Origin: Metridium senile
Lineage: Eukaryota; Cnidaria; Anthozoa; Actiniaria; Metridiidae
Direction of reading: 5' to 3'
Length of the DNA stretch: 64,000 nucleotides
Assembly: GCA_949775045.1 (NCBI GenBank)
Contig: OX459098.1
Span: 20,842,375-20,906,374, forward strand
Below the pieces are notes generated by a model. It was not told the DNA's origin and made no database searches. It saw only the letters and a program-made list of their open reading frames with translations. This document shows positions 1 through 10,940 of this stretch, in pieces (position 1 is the stretch's first letter; every line of letters starts with the position of its first letter). The translations under genes and the position numbers were made by a program.

Positions 1-125
1 TAAAGTTAAGTCAGCATTTTTACGGTGTTAGAACTTTTGTTATATTACCTATCTATTATATCAAACACTGACGCAGCCTATACTAGTTTACTCGCTAGTT
101 TCCATTTATATTTTAGTAACGTTAA
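1..125 (-). repeat. Dispersed repeat shared with 29380-29490 and 29573-29670
   Basis: The segment is the reverse complement of the two copies in a kinesin intron: it shares TGGAAACTAGCGA, AAACTAGT and the end motif GTTAAGTCAAC..TTTTTACGGTGTTA. The same end motif also occurs at 4757-4790. It is a dispersed family of unknown class, cut by the window edge. Confidence 0.65.
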
Positions 126-161
126 CAGTAGTTGAGTTATTTTAGTGTGCACGACAACCTA

Positions 162-601
162 GGGAACCCAGGGGTTATACTCTGTCACTCGTTCCTCGCG
201 TTTTTGTTTCTGGGAGGGAGAAACGAGTGACATAATATAACCCCGGGGGGTGTACTCCCTTTGTCGAAGTGGTAGGGGTGATCGGCGTACCTTTTAGGGT
301 TAAAAATATTTCCTGTACGTACCTTTTAGGTTCCTGGCTCAAAAACAAGTTACGCAACATGATTCTGTACCTGTAAGGGTCATTTTTACTCTGCTTTGTT
401 GCTAAAAGTCGGGCTAAAAGTAAGCTTGGCTGACAAGAACATCGCACAGCCGTACCTTTTAGGGGTTGAAATCAACAAAGCTTTAACAGTTATTTTTGTC
501 TGTGCGTACCTTTTAGGGGTCGTTTCCAAAACCTCCGCCGATCACCCCTACCACTTAGACAAAGGGAGAACCCCCCCCGGGAATATAACCCCTGGGTTCC
601 C
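162..601. repeat. Inverted-repeat (MITE-like) element
   Basis: The arms begin GGGAACCCAGGGGTTATA and end with its reverse complement. A longer inner inverted segment (about 234-288 against 538-583) contains CCCTTTGTC and GGTAGGGGTGATCGGCG. Between the arms, four direct copies of GTACCTTTTAGG occur near 288, 319, 453 and 506. A smaller hairpin (GTCACTCGTT / AACGAGTGAC, 184-231) sits in the left arm. There is no coding capacity. Confidence 0.75.
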
Positions 602-741
602 GAGGATATGATATGTGCATAATTGTCATCATTTTTTTTAACTGACCCAGAAAAGCATCCGCAAAGCAAGATTAAAATCGAAAGCAATTTCAATGCTAAC
701 TGAAACACATTTCATTGCTGAAAAGAAGCCAATATATATAA

Positions 742-855
742 TAATGCTAATGTTAACTTTGATAATGTCTGCAATGGCTTCCTAGCTTTACTACAAGTGG
801 TGAGTTACAATTATAGATCACTTTATATCATTCTCGTCTGGGATCCCTGTGTCAT
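742..855 (+). pseudogene. Duplicated partial copy of the domain III pore exon
   Basis: This 114-bp block matches 4402-4515 with about five substitutions. It covers the last 58 bp of the domain III pore exon (encoding [19 protein letters not shown]), its GTGAGT donor and flanking intron. It lies 84 bp upstream of the domain III S1 exon, out of order for the protein, and I see no plausible acceptor before it, so it is read as a pseudo-exon. Confidence 0.85.
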
Positions 856-939
856 GGAGAAGTTATTCCAGTTTTAATGCAAACCCATTCCATTTCTATA
901 TCTATGTTTATTACAATTACCAACTATTTTTGCTTCCAG

Positions 940-3900
940 TTGAGCGCAATGCAGGATGTACTTCCGATAACTGTTCGTCCAGCAGTATAGAAGGACACAA
1001 GAATCCTAGCCCTAAGAGATATATAATAGAGATAGATGACTGTTTCCCACAATGCTGTATGGTCTGCTCGTGTCCCTCTGGACAACACTTCTGCTGGCTC
1101 AAGTTTCGTTGCCGTGTACGATGTTTCGTTGAACATCGTTATTTTGAATGGTTCATCCTGTTTTCTGTCATGATAAGCAGTTTGGTACTGGTGAGTAAAT
1201 CGAGACAAACATTTCTAGTCTTGTTTCTGGAGAGGAAAATTGCACTCAATAGACCTTATTACCTCCATATGCAAATTGGCCATTTCAGACAACGTGGCAT
1301 TCTCTTGAGAATTGTTCTTTTATGATGAACGTGTTATAACATTTACATGTGAAAGAAACAACTCCCAAGGATAGCATCACGTGATCTGAAATGGATAAAC
1401 AAACAGAGAAGGTAAATAGAGGTCTATTGCAAGGTATTACAGTCGCTATGTTGTCCTAATAGTGCATAACGTTCCATATATAGCACTCTAATTCCTAATG
1501 AGGTGTTGGACGTTTATCAAAACTTCTTATATTCCACAATCCATTGAATTCCAATTCCAGGTAGTTACATTACATATATGGTAACTGATTATTCCTAATA
1601 TGGTATTGTGCTCCACGATGTGCATTCGAACACAGCCAGTTGAAAAATGACTCGAATTTCACGAACATGCCATAATGCCTTGCGGTCGTAGTGCGACCAC
1701 CGGCTGTAACAACTTCTTATATTCCACAATCCATTGAATTCCATTTCCTTATAAGGTAACTACACTCCATATATGGTAACCTCTTATTCCTAATATGGTA
1801 CTGTGCTTGTAGGTATTTGAAGACGTCCACCTTCATGAAAAACCCGACCTCAAAAAAGTACTTCAGATTCTAAACTTCTTGTTTGCTGTGATATTCGGCA
1901 TCGAGTTCTTGCTTAAACTCATTGGTTTTGGTGTTGTTAAGTATTTTACATCTGTCTGGAACTGTCTTGATGCTCTTATTGTTTCGGTAAGATACACAAT
2001 TATTGTTATTGATATTAGACATTACAGTATCCTCATGTCATCATCATTATCAATATCGTCATGTTGTTCATCAGTTATCATCAAAGTCCAACACCATCGC
2101 CATCATCATCATTATCGATCACCATCATCATCATTGTCCATCATCATCATCATCATCATGGCATCGACATCAGCATCAGCATCATCATCATCAATAATGA
2201 TCGTCATTACTAAGTAACCATCCTCACTGATCTTCACCATCGCCATCACCATCGCCATCACCATCACCATCACCATCACCACCACCCTCACCACCACCCT
2301 CACCCTCACCCTCACCACCACCACCACCACCACCACCACCACCATCACCATCACCATCACCATCACCATCACCATCACCATCACCATCACCATCACCATC
2401 ACCATCACCATCACCATCACCATCACCATCACCATCACCATCACCATCACCATCACCATCACCATCACCATCACCATCACCATCACCATCACCATCACCA
2501 TCACCATCACCATCACCATCACCATCACCATCACCATCACCATCACCATCACCATCACCATCACCATCACCATCACCATCACCATCACCATCACCATCAC
2601 CATCACCATCACCATCACCATCACCATCACCATCACCATCACCATCACCATCACCATCACCATCACCATCACCATCACCATCACCATCACCATCACCATC
2701 ACCATCACCATCACCATCACCATCACCATCACCATCACCATCATCTTCATCATCACCACCATCACCACCACCACCACCACCATCACCATCACCACCACCA
2801 CCACCATCACCATCACCATCATCTTCATCATCACCACCACCACCACCATCACCATCATCTTCATCATCACCACCATTATTCTCCATGACTATCATGATAA
2901 CTACACTGTGTTTCATTTACTGTATCTATTATAGACTAATATAATGGTGTTTTGTCGTAGGTTTCTGTGGCGTGTCTCTTCGAGAATCCAAACCTATCAG
3001 TATTCCGTTCATTTAGGACTATACGCGCTCTACGACCACTAAGAGCCATCTCGCGTCTTGAAGGAATGAGGGTTAGTGTCTCGAATAATGATGTAATATG
3101 AATTGAAGTAAACAGAATTATATACAGTTGTACCTCTATTAAGGGGTCACCCATCAAGCGTTCACCCTCTATTAGGCGGCCACAATAAAAAGTCCCAAAT
3201 CTATTCCTATACCTATTCTATACCTCTATTTAGCGGCCAACCTCTATTAAGCGGCCACTTTGGAAAGTCCCGAGAGTGTAGTATAGACAATTGTAGAGTT
3301 ATAGAGAATTATAGAGTAAGAAATAAATGGACCTTCAAGGCATATAAATACAACCGCTGTATTTCTGTTTCTTTGCTCTGAAGATGACTTCTACTATGCA
3401 GGTTATCGAAACGTTAGACACCAATTACAACATTCTTTATCTAGACTCACACACCTGGACGATCACAACATGTCAACATCGCTTACACCTGGGGTCAGGC
3501 CTATCATGCTTAGAAAAGAAACAATTAATAAATCCTAAATCAATCGTTACTTGGTACGTAGGTATCGACATTTTGGATGCATATGGTTCAACTACGTTTT
3601 TAATTAAACAAAACGACCATGCTTTCGGGCAAATTAAATTGTCCATCTTCAGGGTCACAATGGAAAAAGTAGTCAATAATTGCTATGGCATGTTTGACTG
3701 TATGTCTGTTTTTCGTAGGTTGTCATCAACGCTCTATTCGCTGCTATCCCTGGTATAGGGAACGTGTTAGTCATATCATTGTTATTCTGGCTGATGTTTA
3801 GTATTCTTGGTGTTCAGCTTTTCGCAGGTAAAATCGTTATTTTAATGTAAAATGTACTTATACGTAGTCTCCCTCGCAGTTGTTATTAGTGTTGGGTCCT

Positions 3901-6900
3901 GGAGGGACAGGAAGCCCGACACTAATAATGGCTTCGAGGGAGACTAGCTTATAGGCAGATAAAAACATTCTTTATTAACTATTAATAATGGTTGGACTGA
4001 TTGGGTTATAATTGGGTTATACAGTACAAAGCGCATTTAACATCGTAAAATAAGTAGGTAAGAAACTTCATTTATACTGAGAGGGTAGCACTAAATAGCT
4101 AAAAGCTAATAAACTTGTGGCCCTCATCGTATCAACGCATTTTAAATCCCGGTTTAACATCATTATATCCCCATGGATATAATGAAGGAACTATCACTGA
4201 TCATTATATTGTATATTTTATGATGCCAAGAGTAAGTAAAGAAGACTTAATTCAAGACTCGTTTCAATAAATGTTATATATCAAATGTTGTGTTTTTCCA
4301 GGTAAATTCTTCAAGTGTGTTGACCAGAACAGCGAGAGGTTATCAACAAGTGTAGTAGCCAACAAAACAGATTGTTTGTCCAATCCCAACTATCGATGGA
4401 TTAATGCTAATGTTAACTTTGATAATGTCTGTAATGGCTTCTTAGCTTTACTACAAGTGGTGAGTAACAATTATAGATCACTTCATATCATTCTCGTCTG
4501 GGATCACTGTGTCATTTTGTGACCGAGATTGGCATGGTAAACCATGACAGTAAATTCACATGAAGAGATGGGAGCAGAAAGAGTAAGGCAAGATGTCTTC
4601 AAAAATAACTGATTTCGTCAAGCATGTTCCCCTTGTGTTTCAGTTTACATTAAATCACAAGAAGTTATAACAGTAAGACAGTGGGCTCTCTGAATAAATA
4701 ACTTAAATTATTATATGTTTTTTTTACTCCGACGAAGGACTAAATTTCGAAACGTCAGTAAAGTTAAGTCAACATTTTTTACGGTGTTACAATTTTTTTT
4801 TTCAGGCAACATATGAAGGCTGGATGGAAGTGATGGCTGATGCTGTGGATTCAACCGGGGTAACTAGAACCACGTGATAACCTATTAACCAATCAAATAC
4901 TAGATACAGTGTTGACGATAGTCACGTGATATATCATTAACCAATCAAATACTAGATACAGTGCTGACGATAACCAACTTTATACCAGATACAGTGTTGA
5001 CGTTGCAATGGTGTTATTGCTTACTACAGGTAGACCAACAGCCAAGCTACGAGGCAAACATGTATGCCTATGTGTATTTTGTGGTTTTCATTATCGTGGG
5101 TTCTTTCTTTGTTCTTAATCTATTCGTTGGTGTTATCATTGATAACTTTAATACTCTCAAGAAAAAGGTAAGCTGACTGTACAAGTAGATACTGTACCGC
5201 CAAACTGTCTCATCGGCGCCATGATCATCATAATCATTATATCACGATCATCAAAAATGAACATGTGAGCAGAGCTGTTTGCTAAAATATTTAACGTAGA
5301 GAAGTGTGAGTCTCTCCAATTAGTAGGACCATCTGTGTCTGGCTAGACGATTTAGACGTTCAAAAAGTGATTTATTCTGATTTATTTTCATTATTCTGAT
5401 CATCTTCACCATATTTGTTTGGAAAAGCATTTAAAAAACGCAACTACTTTGTAAAGTCTGGTTCACACAACGTTATAAACATACGCATAAGCATAAGCAA
5501 CATTGACTCAGACTCAGTGAAGCATTTCTCGAATAGGTGTGAGAAAAGACAAGTGCGGCTAATGAGCAAAGTCCAACTGAGTCTGCGTATGTTGCTTATG
5601 CTTATGTCGCTAGTGTAAACCATGCTTAAATGTTATCTTTATTCAGTAAGCATTGATGATTTATTGATAATATCATTCCTATTCCAGTATGAAGAAATCA
5701 GCAGCATGGGGATGTTCCTAACTGAATCACAGCGAAAATGGGTGCAGATATTATTGGCAGCTTCAAAGAAGAAACCTCCTCCAAGAAGTCTACGACCTTC
5801 GGTAAGAAACCTACACGACTTACATAGCTGAAAACAACGAAACCAAAATCAGGGCATACAATACCGATTGTCGTACTTTGATCTGCATATGAGATATTTA
5901 GAGAATATTCAATGTTTCCTATCGCAATTAACGAGTACTTTGCATTATGAATATGCATTTTTGTGACGCAGAAAACCTTGGGAGTTGATTATTTCATGTG
6001 TAAATGTGTAAACATTTAGAAATCTAGGTCTATTTTTAGTTTAAATAATATATTATACGCTAAGAACAATGCATGTCAACAAGTAATTGTTTATTTGTAG
6101 GATTGTTTTCGTGGTAAACTGTTCGATTTGGTGTCAAGTAACAACTTTGAGATCGTTATCCTGGTGGTGATAATGTGTAACATGGGTCTCATGATGGCCC
6201 AGCACCACGACCAATCAGAAGAGATAACAAACGTTATGAATATCCTTTACAGCATTTAGAATTACCGTATTACTATTTACCATCATCACTATATATATAA
6301 CTCATTAACAATTCATGAGAAATTGACAAAAGAAATTATAATAGTAAGAATTGATTTAAGGCTATATAGTACTGTTTTATATTTAAATCTTAAGCTTTCG
6401 TTGGGCACCGACATCATCAGAAGAGTGGAAAAGATTTAAATAATAATAGATTGGAATCTTTCATTATTATCATTGCCGTCATCATCGTCACTGTCATCGT
6501 CATCATGATTACTGCTATCATCACTAACATTGCCATCACTCCTCTCTATCAGCAACATCTTCATACCATTTTTGTCATTACCAACATTGTCATCAACCCC
6601 TAAACCTTGGCACCCTTCCCCAAAGCACCTTCATTATAACAGCCATCATGTTATTGATTTTTCAAGAATCACGTGATATAAATATATGAAATACGTCAAT
6701 TTGACAGTTCTTTTCCTTGACGAGAACCGTTGCGGTCAACACAGATCGCCAACTTTATCTTGGTAGGAATCTTCCTGGCCGAAGCAATTCTTAAACTCAC
6801 TGCATTGAGACACCATTACTTCAAGAAGGCTTGGAACGTGTTTGACTTTCTTGTTGTTGCTTCTTCAGTTGTTGGTAAGAGAACTTTGTACAATATTTCA

Positions 6901-8202
6901 AGCAAGCTCGTTTTACTATTGTTATCATCATCATCATCATTATCTTTATCATCTTCATCTTTACCATCATCATCATATTTACCATCATCATCATATTTAC
7001 CAAAGACCATGATCAAAACCAGCACCACCATCATTACGTATTACCGCCATCTCCATGATCAATATTGTAATACCGTCTTCTCTACCATTTTATTAGTAGT
7101 ATCATCAATCAATTGACATCACTAATCCACACTAACATCGTAATAAGCACAATCAATTATTTTATAACCATCAAGCAAGAATATCATTCATGAGCATTCC
7201 ATGCTTCAACATCACCATAAGATTATAACAATTACCTATTCATCAATATGTTAATGTTCTTTTCCAGGAATTGTGCTGGATGAAATGAGTACCGACGATC
7301 AAAGTGTAGTCAACGCGGGTCTGCTGCGTGTCATTCGCGTGTTTCGAGTCGCACGTTTACTTCGTGTAGTACAGTTTGCTAAACGAATACGTCAACTACT
7401 AGTCGCCATAATTATCTCTATCCCCGCTCTGTTTAACATAGGAACACTTCTATTTCTTATCATGTACATATATGCTATTATCGGCATGGCATCGTTTGGT
7501 AACGTCAAGAAGCAAGGAGAGCTCGACGACTTTGTGAACTTTGAAACATTTGGTAAATCTATGATGTTGATATTTCGTCTATCTACTGGTACAGGATGGA
7601 ATGATATACTAGAGTCATTAATGGTTCAGCCACCGAATTGTGATCCTAATTACAAGAATTTACCCAATGGGAACTGTGGCTACATCGTTGAAGCTGTTTT
7701 CTACCTCGTGTCTTATATCATCGTTGTATTTTTAATCATTGTTAATATGTATATAGCTGTGTTGCTAGACAACGTGAACCGAGCACACGAGACGGACGAC
7801 TTTGGTCTGTCAAAAGACAAGTTTAAAAGTTATTATCATAAATTTGCGAACTTCTCGCTGGGAAAGCAGTACATCCCTGTCCTGCTTCTACCCGACTTGT
7901 TAGATGATTTGGATAAACCATTTAAAATAGCGAAACCTAATGAAGAAGAAATCGAAAAGCTAGCAATACCAGTGCGGGAAGGTTATCTTGTACATTGCTT
8001 TGATGTACTTAAGGCGTTAGTTAAACGTATTTTACAAGAACATGGTGAATCGCCTGAAGTGTTTGAGCAGATAACTGTAAGAATGGAATCTCAGTTTAAG
8101 AAGTCATTCAGCAAGAAAGTATCGGCTGCTATTATCGGCTCGACGTTGATTCGATTCCACAGTACTCCTTTAAACTCAGAACAAAACAACTCGACCACGT
8201 GA
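940..8202 (+). CDS. Voltage-gated sodium channel alpha subunit, 3' half (NaV2-like)
   Basis: Plasma-membrane pore-forming subunit that opens on depolarisation. Eleven exons fit in phase: 940-1190, 1813-1986, 2961-3071, 3719-3827, 4302-4459, 4806-4859, 5030-5167, 5688-5801, 6101-6239, 6743-6874, 7268-8202; together they encode about 770 residues to a TGA stop. In order they give the end of the II-III linker, domain III S1, S2, S4 (arginines every third residue, [14 protein letters not shown]), S5, pore ([15 protein letters not shown] then ATYEGW), S6, the III-IV linker (MGMFLTESQ), domain IV S1-S2, S3-S6 and the C-terminus. The domain III selectivity residue is Glu where DEKA channels have Lys; domain IV has Thr (STGTGW) where DEKA and DEEA channels have Ala. 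Domains I and II are outside the window. Family assignment is firm; NaV2 rather than NaV1 is inferred from the Glu and MFL motifs. Confidence 0.93.
1521..1808 (+). repeat. Direct duplication upstream of a channel exon
   Basis: Two copies about 189 bp apart (from 1521 and from 1710) share CTTCTTATATTCCACAATCC, GAATTCCA, ATATGGTAAC and CCTAATATGGTA. The second copy runs into the acceptor of the exon at 1813. The rest of the intron 1191-1812 holds nothing else I recognise. Confidence 0.7.
2030..2880. repeat. (ACCATC)n microsatellite tract
   Basis: A CAT/CAC-rich tract in the channel intron. From about 2336 to 2742 it is an almost pure ACCATC hexamer repeat of roughly 400 bp, flanked by degenerate CAT, CAC and CATCTT variants. 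Several frames stay open only because of the repeat. Confidence 0.97.
3130..3300. repeat. Dispersed repeat with CCTCTATTAAGCGGCCA motifs
   Basis: Several degenerate copies of ACCTCTATT.AG.GGCCA follow one another, with AAAGTCCC spacers. It lies in a sodium-channel intron. I cannot assign a class. Confidence 0.55.
3340..3500 (+). repeat. Dispersed repeat shared with 10400-10565
   Basis: Both copies contain GGCATATAAATACAACC, CTGTATTTC, a TTCTTTGCTC block, a GAAGATGACTTC/AGATCACTTC block, CGAAACGT or TGAAACGT, then CACACCTGG and TTACACCTGGG. The open frame over this stretch is fortuitous. Confidence 0.65.
3865..3946. repeat. Compact hairpin MITE, 82 bp
   Basis: The termini TAGTCTCCCTCG and CGAGGGAGACTA are exact inverted repeats, and the pairing continues through ATTAGTGTTGGG / CCCGACACTAAT around a short GGAGGGACAGG loop. 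It lies in a sodium-channel intron. Confidence 0.8.
4864..4985 (+). repeat. Tandem duplication with CCAATCAAATACTAGATACA
   Basis: Two copies of about 59 bp, plus a partial third, share CACGTGATA, ATTAACCAATCAAATACT and GATACAGTG.TGACGATA. They begin 5 bp after the donor of the 4806-4859 exon. Confidence 0.75.
5255..5350 (+). repeat. Dispersed repeat shared with 14305-14475
   Basis: The segment shares CATGTGAGCAGAG, TTTAACGTAGAG, TGTGAGTCTC, CCAATTAGTAGGAC and TGTGTCTGG with two adjacent copies in the kinesin intron, so the same family sits in both host genes. Confidence 0.75.
5458..5625. repeat. MITE with TGGTTCACAC termini
   Basis: The inverted arms contain CTGGTTCACAC, CATAAGCATAAGCAACAT and GACTCAG. 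It belongs to the same family as the element at 51890-52162, which is flanked by TTA duplications as in Harbinger-type elements. Confidence 0.75.
6240..6742 (+). other. U12-type AT-AC intron in the sodium channel gene
   Basis: The 5' splice site reads ATATCCTTT, an exact match to the minor-spliceosome donor consensus, and the intron ends in AC. A consensus U12 branch site, TTCCTTGAC, lies at 6713-6721, with its branch adenosine about 22 nt before the end. Removing exactly this segment joins VM and [10 protein letters not shown] in frame (A + AG = Lys), and the result aligns residue for residue with the S1-S2 region of other sodium channels. No GT-AG pair gives this protein. Confidence 0.9.
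7268..8202 (+). CDS. Last exon of the sodium channel: domain IV S3-S6 and C-terminus
   Basis: The exon starts after a CAG acceptor and completes a split glycine codon. It contains the domain IV S4 helix ([15 protein letters not shown]), S5 ([20 protein letters not shown]), the pore with STGTGW, an S6 ending in [10 protein letters not shown], and a cytoplasmic EF-hand-like region. The region corresponding to the family's calmodulin-binding IQ motif reads [14 protein letters not shown], so the usual IQ and the following basic residues are missing, and the protein ends about 15 residues later. A single large terminal exon for domain IV is also seen in vertebrate sodium channel genes. Confidence 0.92.
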
Positions 8203-8296
8203 TCACCATGGAAGTAATGTATTAATCAAGTGAATGGTTTCTTATTCGTGATTGGAGGAGTAATAATGATGAAGCTGTCATGCGCATTGAGCAGGG

Positions 8297-8302
8297 AATA
8301 AA
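8297..8302 (+). terminator. Candidate polyadenylation signal of the channel gene
   Basis: AATAAA lies 95 bp past the TGA stop, with nothing gene-like after it. It is the nearest canonical signal downstream. Confidence 0.5.
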
Positions 8303-8918
8303 ATCGATCCATAAGGAGTTACGTCATGTTCTGCTCAATGTTTCTTCTACTTAACAGTGCTACAAGTGGCAAACTTGCCTACCTCAACAGCGGTTATGTA
8401 GTTGCCACGACAACCCGAAATTTGGCGGGAAATATTTCTAGTATTGATATACACAAGAGTGCGGTTTGCGTCATACAGAATTATACTGGCATGGAAACAA
8501 CAGTGTTGCTACGGAAACTTAGTTGCCATGCTAACCAATTTAATAGTTTTATACTTACATTAAAGTGTAGGTATAAACATGTTTATTAATCTATAATAAT
8601 AATAATAATTTTTGATAAAATGGTAAAAAATTATTTCATAATATTTAATTGATGCGTAAATCGCGCATATTTTTACTGAATACATTATAATATATTAAAA
8701 CTTTTTTAAAAATGAAAAAAACAATTTTATAAAACACTTGAATAGAGAATTGATAAGCGTTAATACGTTAAAACATTTATTAAGATAACTATTTATTGAC
8801 CACTGGTTGTCGAACATTCAACAAAATACACGATTAGCTAGGTTAGGATGAGGATGATGAATATCGAAATACCTAAACTACTATTGATAATATATTAAAC
8901 TTGCCTTTTTGTAGATTG
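8303..8918. other. Intergenic, no gene seen
   Basis: AT-rich sequence downstream of the sodium channel. A chance 87-codon frame at 8326-8589 has no recognisable motif. No repeat structure stands out. Confidence 0.5.
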
Positions 8919-9295
8919 GGATCCCTGTGTATTGAGCCAACATTTTATCCACTCAGCGGTAAACCTAAGTGAAATGATAAGAGAATCGAGGAGGATTGCC
9001 CATAATAAGCTATAATATATAACGATTTATATTTCCTAACGTTCACTGGGATCCCTGTGTATTGAGCCAGCATTTTTTTCACTCAGCGGTAAACCTAAGT
9101 GAAATGATAAGAGAATCGAGGAGGATTGCCCATAATAAGCTATAATATATAATGTATTCATATTTCCTAACGTTCACTGGTATCCCTGTGTATTGAGCCA
9201 GCATTTTTTTCACTCAGCGGTAAACCTAGAGAATCGAGAAGGATTGCCCATAATAAGCTATAATATATAATGTATTTATATTTCCCAACGTTCCC
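8919..9295 (+). repeat. Three tandem copies of a 130-bp unit
   Basis: Units begin at 8919, 9049 and 9180 with TGG(G/T)ATCCCTGTGTATTGAG and contain CACTCAGCGGTAAACCTA, AGAATCGAG.AGGATTGCCC and ATAATAAGCTATAATATATAA. The third lacks a short GTGAAATGATAAG segment. Confidence 0.9.
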
Positions 9296-9359
9296 TATAT
9301 TTATAAACTAAACTAAACAGCTATTTCTCATCGCAGTAGTTTGTGTCGATTTTAAGGTT

Positions 9360-9850
9360 CGTCAACGCATACGTCGTAATCGTAAGAAGCGTTAGGATCT
9401 ATTGTGAATAGCAATTTATATTTAGCCAATCGTTAGACATGTTTACGATCGCGATTACAGCGCTACATGATTGTGATTTGTCTGTTTTCAAAGTCAATAC
9501 AATACAATACAATAACTTTATTTAACGAGGGATACATAATAACCATTAACAGTTTTCTAACTTACGGCCCTCAAATTAAAGATAATATAAAATCCGATCG
9601 TTCTACCGTCGTATAGTATCTATAATCGTAAGCAGCGTTTGGATCTATTGTGGATAGCAATTTATATTATTTAGTTAATCGTAAGAAACGTTTACGATTG
9701 CGATTACAGCGTCATACGCCGGATTGTAGTTTATTGGTTTTCAATCTCCGATCAAACTATAACCGTAAACAGCGTTTAGACATATTGCGAATAGGAACTT
9801 GTAGTATTTAATCAATCGCATTGAATGTTTACGATTACGCGGTAAGCGAA
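9360..9850. repeat. Three diverged repeats interrupted by a retroposon tail
   Basis: Copies from about 9378, 9620 and 9757 share AATCGTAA.(A/C)AGCGTT, ATTG.G.ATAG(C/G)AA and GTTTACGAT.(G)CGATTACAGCG. Between the first two, 9497-9610 carries (AATAC)n followed by AATAACTTTATTTAACGAGGG, which looks like an inserted retroposon 3' end. Confidence 0.65.
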
Positions 9851-10930
9851 AACGTTAAGCGATAACGATCCTTTTAAAAACGTTTAAAAACTCTTTTTGA
9901 TACTTCTATCTTTGACTTCTATATAGCTATGAAACATGATATTGATGAAAATAAACAGAGCTGAACAGAACTAAAATCAGCAAATAAAGTTGAAAAGAAT
10001 TGTGTGCTTGAGAATAGTTGTGACTGTTTCTTCCCTCTCTCTCAGCTCCTCCTCCCGCATAACAACTCCACGAACAACATATTAATATACAAAACGAGAA
10101 TAAAATTGTTCACTATCAACGCCATAACTATTAAAACAAAACTGTTTTTCAAAGTTTAAACATCATTTACATGATTCACCAGCAAAAACACTTTCTAGAG
10201 TTTTCATTTCCCAGTTTATATTTGGACCAAATCCCAGTCACAAATCAACTCATCCAATCAGTTTTGCTCAAGTTTTCAATCCCATTCCCATTTTCTATTG
10301 TTCTTTTATTTGGTAAATCCCAGTCCCAGTGCATCCAATCTCATTTTCCCAGTCAAAAATAAGGCCAATCCCAGCTCCCATTTTACCCCTTCAGGACCCT
10401 CTGTCAAGGCATATAAATACAACCACTGTATTTCCGATTCTTTGCTCATAAGATCACTTCCACTCAGGTTGTTGAAACGTCAGATAACAACGTACACCAA
10501 CAGTCTTTCTCAAGACCACACAAACCCAGACCATCACAACACACCTACATCACTTATTACACCTGGGTTCAAACCATTCTCTCTTAACACTTTCATTGTT
10601 GTACAAACTATAAACTGTTGCTTTATTCGCAACAGTGATCTTTGTTTTCTGTAACATGTTAATGTAAAGAGAAGTACGAGGCATAGAAAACCACCAAACC
10701 GAATTTTATAAAAATTCAAACAGTTTCTTTGGAAAATTTACTCCGTTATTTTCTTAAAAACTCATTATATATTAATATAGTAAAAGTCTATTATTTGTTT
10801 CAAATCTTGAATTGAAAACGGTCTTAATTAAAAACAGTACCATTCAAAACAATGAAAAAACTACCTCAATACCAGTGTGCTAATTTGCAGTCAATAGTAA
10901 CGAATTGAGAAGGCGCGGTTACTATTCAAA

Positions 10931-10940
10931 ATGGCTGCAG
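10931..10940 (+). CDS. Probable first coding exon of the kinesin
   Basis: The exon is ATGGCTGCAG followed by a GTAAAA donor, in a good start context (CAAA before ATG). It encodes Met-Ala-Ala plus one base. The next exon, at 13182, begins in the matching phase and continues directly into the motor core, as expected for a kinesin with almost no N-terminal extension. There is no transcript to confirm it, and another start is possible. Confidence 0.55.

Noticed and set aside
2112..2916. Long minus-strand frames encoding Gly-Asp or Met-Val repeats
   Set aside because: They are open only because the (ACCATC)n tract has no stop in those frames; there is no start context or non-repetitive domain.
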